Assembly (NCBI GenBank): GCA_900471925.1
Contig: UCGV01000024.1
Location: 1-64,000 of the forward strand
Source: Hyphomicrobiales bacterium
GTDB taxonomy: Bacteria; Pseudomonadota; Alphaproteobacteria; Rhizobiales; Rhizobiaceae
Direction: 5' to 3'
DNA: 64,000 nucleotides
Shown here: piece by piece, positions 55,924 to 63,176 of the stretch
Layout: the number at the start of each line of letters is the position of its first letter
How positions within the stretch are numbered: the first letter of the stretch is position 1
Notes under the pieces: model-generated
Seen by the model: only the letters and a program-made list of their open reading frames with translations
Database searches by the model: none
What the model was told of the DNA's origin: nothing
Translations under genes and position numbers: made by a program

Positions 55924-56946
55924 ATGGCCCATCCCTTTCTCGTCAAGGACATCGCTTTCCAGGCCGGACTCAGCACCGCGACTGTCGACCGGGTGCTGAA
56001 CGGCCGGCCCGGAGTCAGGCGACAGACGGAGATGCGGGTCAAGGCGGTGATCGCCGAGCTCGAGAAACAGTCGGGCGCCGATGTCGCGGGGCGCAAGCTG
56101 ACGATTGATATCGTCATGGAGACGCCCGACAGGTTCAGCACGGCGGTGCGGGCGGCCTTCGAAGCGGAGGTTGCAACCTTCCTGCCGACCGTCTTCCGCT
56201 GTCGATTTCATTTTGCCGAGGTCATGCGGGCGGTGGAGCTGGTGCAGCTTCTCGATCGTATCCGGCTGCGCGGCACGCATGGTATCGTGCTGAAGGCGCC
56301 CGATGTGCCCGACATCGTCGCGGCTGTCGCAAGGCTCGATGCCGCCGATATCCCGGTTGTCACCCTCGTCACCGATCTGCCGAATTCGGCGCGCTCAGCT
56401 TATGCCGGCGCCGATAATCGAGCGGCGGGCGAGACCGCGGCCTATCTCATCGGCCGGATGCTCGTGCCATCAGGCGGCAAGGCGCTGGTGACGCTGTCGA
56501 GCGGCCGGTTTCGCGGCGAGGAGGAGCGGGAGATCGGCTTTCGTCGGGTGATCCGCGCCCATTATCCGTCGATCGGTATTATCGAGGTCAGCGAGGGGCA
56601 TGGCACGGATGCCGCGACGGGTACGCTCGTTGCGGCGGCCCTTGCGGATGATCCTGGGATCAATGCCGTCTATTCGGTCGGCGGCGGCAACCGCGCGGCG
56701 CTGGCGGCCTTCGAGGCCGCGGGGCGGTCGGTCTCGGTTTTCGTGGCACATGATCTCGATGCGGATAACAGGGTGCTGCTTGCCGAACGGCGGATCGACT
56801 TCGTGCTGCATCACGATCTGAGAACGGATGCGCGTTCGGCCTTTCGTGCGATCATGGCGCGCGCCATTCCCGCCAGCCGAATGACGCCGGGCGCGTTTTC
56901 TGCCGTCGAAATCGTTACGCCCTACAATATGCCGGCACCGCAATGA
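55924..56946 (+). CDS. LacI family transcriptional regulator
   Basis: 340 aa. Start MAHPFLVKDIAFQAGLSTATVDRVLNGRPGVRRQTEMRV is a LacI helix-turn-helix (DR in place of SR). The ligand domain contains VVTLVTDLPNSARSAYAGADNRAAGETAAYLIGRML, resembling ribose-binding-type sensors. It is divergent from the PhyH-SDR-SMP30 operon across 106 nt and is the expected regulator; two direct ATCCATCA copies lie in that gap. Confidence 0.9.
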   Translation: MAHPFLVKDIAFQAGLSTATVDRVLNGRPGVRRQTEMRVKAVIAELEKQSGADVAGRKLTIDIVMETPDRFSTAVRAAFEAEVATFLPTVFRCRFHFAEVMRAVELVQLLDRIRLRGTHGIVLKAPDVPDIVAAVARLDAADIPVVTLVTDLPNSARSAYAGADNRAAGETAAYLIGRMLVPSGGKALVTLSSGRFRGEEEREIGFRRVIRAHYPSIGIIEVSEGHGTDAATGTLVAAALADDPGINAVYSVGGGNRAALAAFEAAGRSVSVFVAHDLDADNRVLLAERRIDFVLHHDLRTDARSAFRAIMARAIPASRMTPGAFSAVEIVTPYNMPAPQ

Positions 56947-57017
56947 TCCGTTCGCCTTGATTGTCTTTCCATCCGCTGCAGATTCACGCTACAGCTTACG
57001 GGTGGCGAGGAGCATGC

Positions 57018-58235
57018 ATGGACTATAGCGACGTCAGCACGATTGCAGCCTGGATAACCGAACAGGGCCTGAACGGCGTGTCCGAAGCGGACCTGCTGAT
57101 CGGCTTCTGCCAGGCTTGCCGCAAGGCCGGCATGCGGCTCGATCGGGCCATGGCGCTGATGGATACGCTTCATCCCGTCCATGAAGGCCGGGCTTTCCGC
57201 TGGGACAATACGGAGGATTTCGAGGGCGAGTTCGAATATGGCCCTTCGAGCGAAGGGCAGGGGCTCGATACCTGGCGCCGCTCGGCTTTCTACTATCTCT
57301 GGACGACAGGCAACAAGGAGGTGCGGCGAAGGATCGGCTTTGGCGATCCGACCGATTTCATCATGCTGGAGCCGATCCTTGCAATGGGCCATACGGACTA
57401 TGTCGCGATGGCACATCGCTTCGCGCCGGCCGGCACGATCGGCGAGATGGACTGCTTCTTCTCGCATTTTTCCACCAAGCACCCGGAAGGCTTTTCGGAG
57501 CAGGATCTCATTATCCTGCGCAAGCTCGTGCCGGTGTTGGGACTTGCGATCAAATGCGTGGCGCTTGCCCGTATCGCCCGCACGATCGCCGAGGTCTATC
57601 TCGGCGAGGATGCGGCTCATCAGGTGATGGACGGCAAGATCTCGCGCGGCAAGACCGAACGGATTTCGGCCGCACTCTGGTTTTCCGATCTTCTGAACTA
57701 CACCAAGATTTCGGATAATTCGGCGCCGGAAGAGATCATCCCGCTGCTCAACGAATATAGCGAGGTGGTGATTACGGCGATCCATGAGGCTGGCGGCAAT
57801 GTACTGAAGCTGATCGGTGACGGGGTGCTCGCCATCTTCAAGGGCAATGAGCCTGAGGAAAGCTGCGCAGCGGCGCTCCGGGCTGAGCGCCTGCTCCGGC
57901 AGAAACTTGCGGTGCTGAATGCAGCGCGCGAGGTGGATCGGCGGCCGACGACGGATGTCTATATCGGCCTGCATATCGGCGATGTCTTCTATGGCAATAT
58001 CGGCAGCCAGAACCGCCTCGATTTCACGGTCATCGGCCCGGCCGTCAACGAGGTGAGCCGGATCGCGTCGATCTGTCGGTCGGTTGATCTCAACGTGCTG
58101 ATGTCGTCGGATTTCGAAGCGGCAATCCCCGAGGCGGAGCGCAACGTTCTCGCCTGTATCGGCCGCTATGCGCTGCGCGGCGTCAAACGCCCGCAGTTGC
58201 TCTACACGCTGGAAAGCGCGCGGCTGAACGGCTAA
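57018..58235 (+). CDS. Class III adenylate cyclase with sensor-like N-terminal domain
   Basis: 405 aa from MDYSDVSTIAAWITEQGLNG. The N-terminal 200 residues resemble those of the cyclase at 35603 (both include a WxxGxR- or RxxRIGFGDPTDFIML-type core and FSHFSTKHPEGFSEQDLIILRKLVPVL). The catalytic domain has metal Asp in WFSDLLNYTKISD, Lys and Asp in NVLKLIGDGVLAIF, and Asn/Arg in DFTVIGPAVNEVSRI. Expected to make cAMP. It begins 71 nt after the LacI stop but is probably transcribed separately. Confidence 0.9.
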   Translation: MDYSDVSTIAAWITEQGLNGVSEADLLIGFCQACRKAGMRLDRAMALMDTLHPVHEGRAFRWDNTEDFEGEFEYGPSSEGQGLDTWRRSAFYYLWTTGNKEVRRRIGFGDPTDFIMLEPILAMGHTDYVAMAHRFAPAGTIGEMDCFFSHFSTKHPEGFSEQDLIILRKLVPVLGLAIKCVALARIARTIAEVYLGEDAAHQVMDGKISRGKTERISAALWFSDLLNYTKISDNSAPEEIIPLLNEYSEVVITAIHEAGGNVLKLIGDGVLAIFKGNEPEESCAAALRAERLLRQKLAVLNAAREVDRRPTTDVYIGLHIGDVFYGNIGSQNRLDFTVIGPAVNEVSRIASICRSVDLNVLMSSDFEAAIPEAERNVLACIGRYALRGVKRPQLLYTLESARLNG

Positions 58236-58263
58236 CCGCCAAGATCCATCAGCGTTCAGGGCC

Positions 58264-58400
58264 TGCATAGGCTGCAGGGAGCGCATAGGCAGTTTCCCGC
58301 CCTTTATAGAAAATGTCAGATGCATATATCTGTCAGATAAAAATCTGACACTTTCCGCATTAGTTAGGGAAAAGCCAATGCGATCCCTGCAGCCTATGCA
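58264..58400. repeat. 137-bp intergenic element with perfect 17-bp inverted ends
   Basis: TGCATAGGCTGCAGGGA (58264-58280) and its exact reverse complement TCCCTGCAGCCTATGCA (58384-58400) bound 103 nt containing a second perfect dyad, TGTCAGAT-AAAA-ATCTGACA (58331-58350), and another TGTCAGAT copy (58314-58321). It lies between convergent stops. It could be a small non-autonomous mobile element or a structured terminator. I see no clear target duplication. Confidence 0.7.
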
Positions 58401-58438
58401 TACAGCCGATACTTCGGTCGGCCGGAGGTGGACGTCAT

Positions 58439-59218
58439 TTAACGCAGCAATCCCTGTCCGCCGTCGATCCAGACGGGTGTGCCGGTGATATGCCGGGCAC
58501 GGTCGCAGGCAAGGAAGAGGATCGCTTCGGCAACATCGTTGCTCGACCCGGCCTTGCCGCCGGTGAGCGGGATTTCGCCTTCTGGCCAGATGACTGGCAC
58601 TGCAGTTTCTTCCGCGTGTCGTTTGGTGGTGTTGGCGGAAATGCTGGTTTCGATAGCGCCGGGGCAGACGGCGTTGACGCGGATGCCGTGTCTGCCGAGT
58701 TCCAGTGCCAGTTGCTGGACCATGGCGACCTGGCCGGCCTTGGTGGCGGTATAAGCGGTGGCGCCCGGCGTGGTAAAGGTACGCGTGCCGTTGATGGAGG
58801 AGACAACCACGATCGAACCACCGTTCATCTTCAGATAGGGCACGGTGAGATGCAGGGTCAGATAGGTGCCACGCAGGTTCACGGCCATGGTCTGATCCCA
58901 TTCGTCGGGTTTGAGATCGTCCATCGGCGCCCAGACGCCGTTGATGCCGGCATTGGCGACAACGATGTCGATGCCGCCGAGGCTGTTCGTCATCCTGTCG
59001 ATGGCTGCGCGCATCTGGGCCTCGTCGCTGGTGTCGGCTGTCAATTCGATCGACTGGCCGCCAGCCGCGACAATCTCCTTGCAGGTCTGCATTACCTCGC
59101 TTTCGGTGCGGCTCAGTACCGCCACCTTTGCGCCTTCGGCGGCGAGCTTCAGTGCGGTTGCCTTGCCGATGCCGGAGCCTGCGCCGGTCACCAATGCGAT
59201 CTTTCCCTGCAACTCCAT
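58439..59218 (-). CDS. SDR family oxidoreductase
   Basis: 259 aa classical SDR with VTGAGSGIGKATAL (residues 10-23), VANAGING, catalytic Ser in VVSSINGTRTF and Tyr-x3-Lys in TAYTATKAG. Oxidoreductase of unknown substrate; a sugar dehydrogenase is possible given the dgoD gene nearby. Ribosome site GAGGAGCGGCCG. The DoxX gene lies upstream on the same strand, 77 nt away. Confidence 0.92.
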   Translation of the reverse strand: MELQGKIALVTGAGSGIGKATALKLAAEGAKVAVLSRTESEVMQTCKEIVAAGGQSIELTADTSDEAQMRAAIDRMTNSLGGIDIVVANAGINGVWAPMDDLKPDEWDQTMAVNLRGTYLTLHLTVPYLKMNGGSIVVVSSINGTRTFTTPGATAYTATKAGQVAMVQQLALELGRHGIRVNAVCPGAIETSISANTTKRHAEETAVPVIWPEGEIPLTGGKAGSSNDVAEAILFLACDRARHITGTPVWIDGGQGLLR

Positions 59219-59295
59219 CGGCCGCTCCTCTTCGCGTTTGCCGGAAAGGCAATGAATGGAGCGGCTGTTGGTTCCGGCACGATCGGCCGACGAGA

Positions 59296-59691
59296 TTATT
59301 TCAGGAGACTATGGCGCAACGCCCATTTTTCCGGTCCGTGAACGGCGGCAAAGAGCAGGCCGGCCAGAAAGGTGAAGTGATCGACGAAGAAGCCGAATTC
59401 GGCCTGGTTCTGCTGCCAGAGCGATGGGCCGTGAAAGGAGAAGGCGAGGAAGATCACATAGATCCCGGCAAGCAGGCTCGCCTCGGTGAAGAAGGCTCCC
59501 ATAATAAAAGCAAGCGCTAGCGCGATCTCGAAGAACGCGGCGACCCAGGCAAGGAAGGTCGCAGCAGGGAAGCCTGCCGCGGTGATATAGGCTGCCGTCG
59601 CGCCGATATCGGCGAATTTGAAGCCGGCGGCCATGAAGAAGATGAAGCTGAAGATAATGCGGGCAATGAGAATTGCGATTGCTCTGGCCAT
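59296..59691 (-). CDS. DoxX family membrane protein
   Basis: 131 aa with four predicted helices; the core FIFFMAAGFKFADIGATAAYITAAGFPAATFLAWVAAFFEIALALAFIMG is the DoxX pattern. Members are linked to redox or detoxification complexes, without a firm reaction for this subgroup. Ribosome site AGGCGAGGAGGTTTCAA. Separated from dgoD by a terminator, so it has its own promoter. Confidence 0.85.
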   Translation of the reverse strand: MARAIAILIARIIFSFIFFMAAGFKFADIGATAAYITAAGFPAATFLAWVAAFFEIALALAFIMGAFFTEASLLAGIYVIFLAFSFHGPSLWQQNQAEFGFFVDHFTFLAGLLFAAVHGPEKWALRHSLLK

Positions 59692-59760
59692 TTGAAACCT
59701 CCTCGCCTTAAGCTTTCACTATGACGGATAGAGTGCCCGATATCCTACAGCAGCAATGAA

Positions 59761-59784
59761 AAAGGGCCGCTTTCGCGGCCCTTT
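59761..59784 (-). terminator. Rho-independent terminator of dgoD
   Basis: On the minus strand, AAAGGGCCGC-GAAA-GCGGCCCTTT is a 10-bp stem with a GNRA loop, followed by TTC and a T-rich tail, 3 nt after the dgoD stop. Confidence 0.85.
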
Positions 59785-59787
59785 CGC

Positions 59788-60936
59788 TTACCATTCGGCA
59801 AAGCTGCCATCTTCGTGGCGCCAGATCGGGTTGCGCCAGCGATGGCCTTCCTTTGCGCGTTCGATGACATAGGCTTCGTCCACTTCGACGCCGAGGCCAG
59901 GCCCCTGCGGAATGGAGACGAAACCGTCGGCATAGTGGAAGACTTCCTTGTTGGAGATGTAATCCAGGATGTCGTTGCCGGTGTTGTAGTGAATGCCGAG
60001 GCTCTGCTCCTGAATGAAGGCATTGTAGGAGACGGCGTCGAGCTGCAGGCAGGCGGCAAGCGCGATTGGGCCCAGCGGGCAATGCGGGGCAACCGCCACG
60101 TCATAGGCTTCTGCCATCGCGGCGATCTTGCGGCACTCGGTGATGCCGCCGGCATGGGAAAGATCCGGCTGGATGATGTCGACATAGCCGTCTGATAGGA
60201 CCGACTTGAAATCCCAACGCGAATAGAGCCGCTCGCCAAGCGCGATCGGCGTCGAGCAATGGTTGGCGATTTCCTTCAGGGTTTCGCGGTGCTCGGAGAG
60301 AACAGGTTCCTCGATGAACATCAGCTTGTAGGGCTCGAGTTCCTTGGCGAGCACCTTTGCCATCGGTTTATGAACGCGGCCGTGGAAATCGACGCCGATG
60401 CCGACATGCGGGCCGATCGCCTCGCGGATCGTTGCGATGGTTTCGACCGCCTTGTCGATCTTCTCGTTGGTATCGACAATCTGCATTTCCTCGCAGCCGT
60501 TGAGCTTGATCGCCTTGAAGCCGCGAGCCACGACATCCTTGGCGTTGCGGGCGACGTCGGAGGGGCGATCGCCGCCTATCCAGGAGTAGACCTTGATGCG
60601 ATCGCGCACCTGGCCGCCTAGCAGCGAATGGATCGGCTGGCCGAGTGCCTTGCCCTTGATGTCCCAGAGCGCCTGGTCGATGCCCGAGATTGCCGACATG
60701 TGGATAGCGCCGCCGCGATAGAAACCGCCACGATACATGACGGTCCAGTGGTCCTCGATCAGGAACGGATCCTTGCCGACGAGGTAATCGGCGAGTTCGT
60801 GGACGGCCGCCTCGACGGTCAACGCACGGCCTTCAACAACGGGCTCACCCCAGCCGACGATGCCTTCATCGGTTTCGATCTTCAGAAACAGCCAGCGCGG
60901 CGGGACGATGTAGGTGGTCAGTTTGGTAATCTTCAT
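59788..60936 (-). CDS. dgoD: D-galactonate dehydratase DgoD
   Basis: 382 aa, the same length as E. coli DgoD, and close to it throughout as I recall that sequence: [25 protein letters not shown] at the start, [25 protein letters not shown] with catalytic His, FIEEPVL and GERLYSR with metal ligands, [31 protein letters not shown] with the second catalytic His, and [16 protein letters not shown] at the end. It dehydrates D-galactonate to 2-keto-3-deoxygalactonate. The GntR regulator lies 69 nt upstream on the same strand. Confidence 0.95.
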   Translation of the reverse strand: MKITKLTTYIVPPRWLFLKIETDEGIVGWGEPVVEGRALTVEAAVHELADYLVGKDPFLIEDHWTVMYRGGFYRGGAIHMSAISGIDQALWDIKGKALGQPIHSLLGGQVRDRIKVYSWIGGDRPSDVARNAKDVVARGFKAIKLNGCEEMQIVDTNEKIDKAVETIATIREAIGPHVGIGVDFHGRVHKPMAKVLAKELEPYKLMFIEEPVLSEHRETLKEIANHCSTPIALGERLYSRWDFKSVLSDGYVDIIQPDLSHAGGITECRKIAAMAEAYDVAVAPHCPLGPIALAACLQLDAVSYNAFIQEQSLGIHYNTGNDILDYISNKEVFHYADGFVSIPQGPGLGVEVDEAYVIERAKEGHRWRNPIWRHEDGSFAEW

Positions 60937-61005
60937 GACGGTCGCACTTTCGTTTCGCTTCGTGTTTCGATCGGCGGCCAGAGGCGCCAATATTCAGTGA
61001 ACTCT

Positions 61006-61746
61006 TTATTTCGTTCTGCCGGCGGCGGTCAGATCGCGTTTGGCAAGATCGAGAATTCGGTTGACGCAGTCACGCGCACCCGCCGCATCCCGCAGCCGCA
61101 GGGCCTCGACCACCTTGCCATGCAAGGCGAGAGCTTCGCGGTGATCGGGCATGGCGACGTTCGAGGCATGCAGCGCAAATTTCAGGGCGGCATGGATGGC
61201 GACGGAGAGGCGATGGAAGATCTGATTGTGGCTCGCCTTTAGAAGCACGGTATGAAAGAGCAGGTCCGCCTCGGTGAAAGCCTCTGCATCGTTGCTTGCC
61301 GATTGCATCCGCTGCCACGCATCTTCGAGATCGGCGATCTCCTGTGCACTGGCGCGGCTCGCCGCATATTCGGCGGCCGCCGGCTCGATCGTCCGGCGGG
61401 CTTCGAGAATACTGGCCAGAAGATCGAAATCGCCAAGATGCGGCCCCATCCACTCCAGCACATCCTGATCGAGAATGTTCCACTCGTCCTTGCCGCAGAC
61501 GGTGGTGCCGATGCGTGGCCTGCCACGCACCAATCCTTTGGATTCAAGAACCTTCAGGGACTCGCGGATAACGGTGCGGCTGACGCCGTGGAGGTCGCAG
61601 AGATCGTTTTCGCGCGGCAGCAACGTGCCGGCAGGATAACGGTTGGCGCATATATCCCCGGCAATCGCCGCCGTGACGTTACGGCGGACACGCGGCCGGC
61701 GCTCGGGCGCCGCGGCTTTATCATCGCGTCTTGCTGCGGGCTGCAT
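61006..61746 (-). CDS. GntR/FadR-type regulator, DgoR-like
   Basis: 246 aa. The winged helix (NRYPAGTLLPRENDLCDLHGVSRTVIRESLKVLESKGLVRGRPRIGTTV) is followed by an FCD domain with His/Asp metal-site residues (EADLLFHTVLLKASHN ... HREALALHGKVVEAL). It is upstream of dgoD on the same strand, matching DgoR. It should bind the 13-bp inverted repeat at 61777-61815 and release in the presence of galactonate. Ribosome site GAGGAATTTCCA. Confidence 0.9.
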   Translation of the reverse strand: MQPAARRDDKAAAPERRPRVRRNVTAAIAGDICANRYPAGTLLPRENDLCDLHGVSRTVIRESLKVLESKGLVRGRPRIGTTVCGKDEWNILDQDVLEWMGPHLGDFDLLASILEARRTIEPAAAEYAASRASAQEIADLEDAWQRMQSASNDAEAFTEADLLFHTVLLKASHNQIFHRLSVAIHAALKFALHASNVAMPDHREALALHGKVVEALRLRDAAGARDCVNRILDLAKRDLTAAGRTK

Positions 61747-61776
61747 TGGAAATTCCTCGTGACCCGTCTTTTAGAG

Positions 61777-61815
61777 CAATCATCATACACAAGCAACCTT
61801 CTTGTATGATGATTG
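61777..61815. promoter_or_regulatory. Inverted repeat in the GntR/osmC divergent gap
   Basis: CAATCATCATACA (61777-61789) and its exact reverse complement TGTATGATGATTG (61803-61815) are separated by 13 nt. Each arm carries a TATGAT, which could serve as a -10 box in either direction. Best read as the DgoR-like operator; it might also affect osmC. Confidence 0.7.
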
Positions 61816-61934
61816 TCATTCAATCTTGTGTCGTCTTCTGCGGATAGAGGACTATATTGCCGGTCGGAGGGACGAGATGTCCTTCGCGGTGGAGCGGTAC
61901 AACGCTTCGAAATCAATCGAAACAGGAGGACGGC

Positions 61935-62366
61935 ATGCAGATCAATCGTACAGCTTCGGCCCAGTGGTCGGGTGGTCTCAAGGATGGCAAGGGCCAGATT
62001 TCGACCCAGAGCGGTGCACTCAGCAATTATCCCTATGGCTTCGCAAGCCGCTTCGAAGGCGTTGCCGGTACGAACCCGGAAGAGCTGATCGGCGCTGCCC
62101 ATGCAGGTTGCTTCACCATGGCGCTGTCGCTGATCCTTGGCGAAGCCGGCCTCAAGGCTGATCACATGGAAACCTCGGCCAAGGTGACGCTCGAAAGCGT
62201 CGAAGGTGGTTTTGCCATCACCGCCATCCACCTGTCGCTGTCGGGCAGCATTCCTGGCGCCGATCAGGCGAAATTCGAAGAGCTCGCCGGCATGGCAAAG
62301 GCCGGCTGCCCGGTTTCCAAGGCACTCTCCGCTGTTCCAATCACGCTCGACGTCAAGCTCGTCTGA
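61935..62366 (+). CDS. osmC: OsmC family peroxiredoxin
   Basis: 143 aa from MQINRTASAQWSGGLKDGKG (AGGAGGACGGC before the ATG). Active-site cysteines are in HAGCFTMAL (about residue 59) and AGCPVSKAL (about 125), with GTNPEELIGAAHAGC typical of OsmC. It reduces organic hydroperoxides with a thiol cofactor. Divergent from the GntR gene; a terminator follows. Confidence 0.93.
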   Translation: MQINRTASAQWSGGLKDGKGQISTQSGALSNYPYGFASRFEGVAGTNPEELIGAAHAGCFTMALSLILGEAGLKADHMETSAKVTLESVEGGFAITAIHLSLSGSIPGADQAKFEELAGMAKAGCPVSKALSAVPITLDVKLV

Positions 62367-62390
62367 TCCTTTACGCCTGTTTTCGTTCCG

Positions 62391-62427
62391 ATGCCGCAGC
62401 CTCCCAAGGCTGCGGCATTTTTGTTTG
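62391..62427 (+). terminator. Rho-independent terminator of osmC
   Basis: ATGCCGCAGCCT (62391-62402) pairs with AGGCTGCGGCAT (62407-62418), a 12-bp stem with a CCCA loop, directly followed by TTTTTGTTT. Confidence 0.92.
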
Positions 62428-62456
62428 CATCGCAAAATCATTGACAAGTGATGGAT

Positions 62457-62504
62457 GATATTTTACGACTGACGAAATTCGAATTTCGTCAGTCGTAAAA
62501 TATC
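62457..62504. promoter_or_regulatory. Perfect 48-bp palindrome upstream of the TetR gene
   Basis: The 24 bases 62457-62480 (starting GATATTTTACG) are the exact reverse complement of 62481-62504. It begins 11 nt after a TTGACA (62441-62446) and covers the expected -10 and start region, 13 nt before the TetR ATG. It is best explained as a TetR operator with two overlapping or adjacent dyads. Confidence 0.88.
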
Positions 62505-62517
62505 AGGCCTGAAACCC

Positions 62518-63126
62518 ATGAATGACATCGCGGAAAGCACGCTGGACGTCACAAGGCAGGAGAATATCACCCGCATTCTCGATGCGGCCGAGCGGCTTTT
62601 CCGCCACTACGGCTATTCGAAGACAACGGTTGCGGACGTTGCCCGCGATCTCGGCATGTCGCCCGCCAATATCTACCGCTTCTTCGCTTCCAAGGTGGAG
62701 ATCCATCAGGCTATCTGCGGTCGCATGCTGGCGGCCAGCCATAAGATGGCGGCCGACATCTGCAATCAGAAGATCAGTGCTTCCGACCGGCTGCGCCAGT
62801 TCGTTCGTAGTCAGTACCAGCTCACGGTCGATACGATGCTCGACCAGGAGAAGGTGCACGAAATGGTCATCGTCGCAATTGAGCGCGATTGGCACGTGAT
62901 CGAGAAACATATCGACGACATCAACGCAATGATCGCCGATGTCATCCGCGAAGGCATCGCTGCCGGCGAATTCGCCGAGCAGGATCCTGAGGTCGCCGCC
63001 CGCTGCTTCGGCGCGGCGACGGTCAATCTCTGCCATCCGCAGATGGTGGCCCAATGTCTTGCGAAGACGAACCGGGCAACCGTGGACGAGCTGATCGAAT
63101 TTTCGATCAGGGCACTGAAAAAATAA
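62518..63126 (+). CDS. TetR family transcriptional regulator
   Basis: 202 aa. Helix-turn-helix: ITRILDAAERLFRHYGYSKTTVADVARDLGMSPANIYRFFASKVEIHQAI (about 17-66). The C-terminal domain matches regulators of RND efflux in rhizobia. The RND adaptor gene follows 50 nt later on the same strand, so they probably form an operon. The ATG has no strong ribosome site, and the 48-bp palindrome lies just upstream, consistent with tight autorepression. Confidence 0.92.
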   Translation: MNDIAESTLDVTRQENITRILDAAERLFRHYGYSKTTVADVARDLGMSPANIYRFFASKVEIHQAICGRMLAASHKMAADICNQKISASDRLRQFVRSQYQLTVDTMLDQEKVHEMVIVAIERDWHVIEKHIDDINAMIADVIREGIAAGEFAEQDPEVAARCFGAATVNLCHPQMVAQCLAKTNRATVDELIEFSIRALKK

Positions 63127-63176
63127 GCGCGGCAACCACCGCCCGAGAAAACCCTAGATAATCAGGAGTGCGAAAG

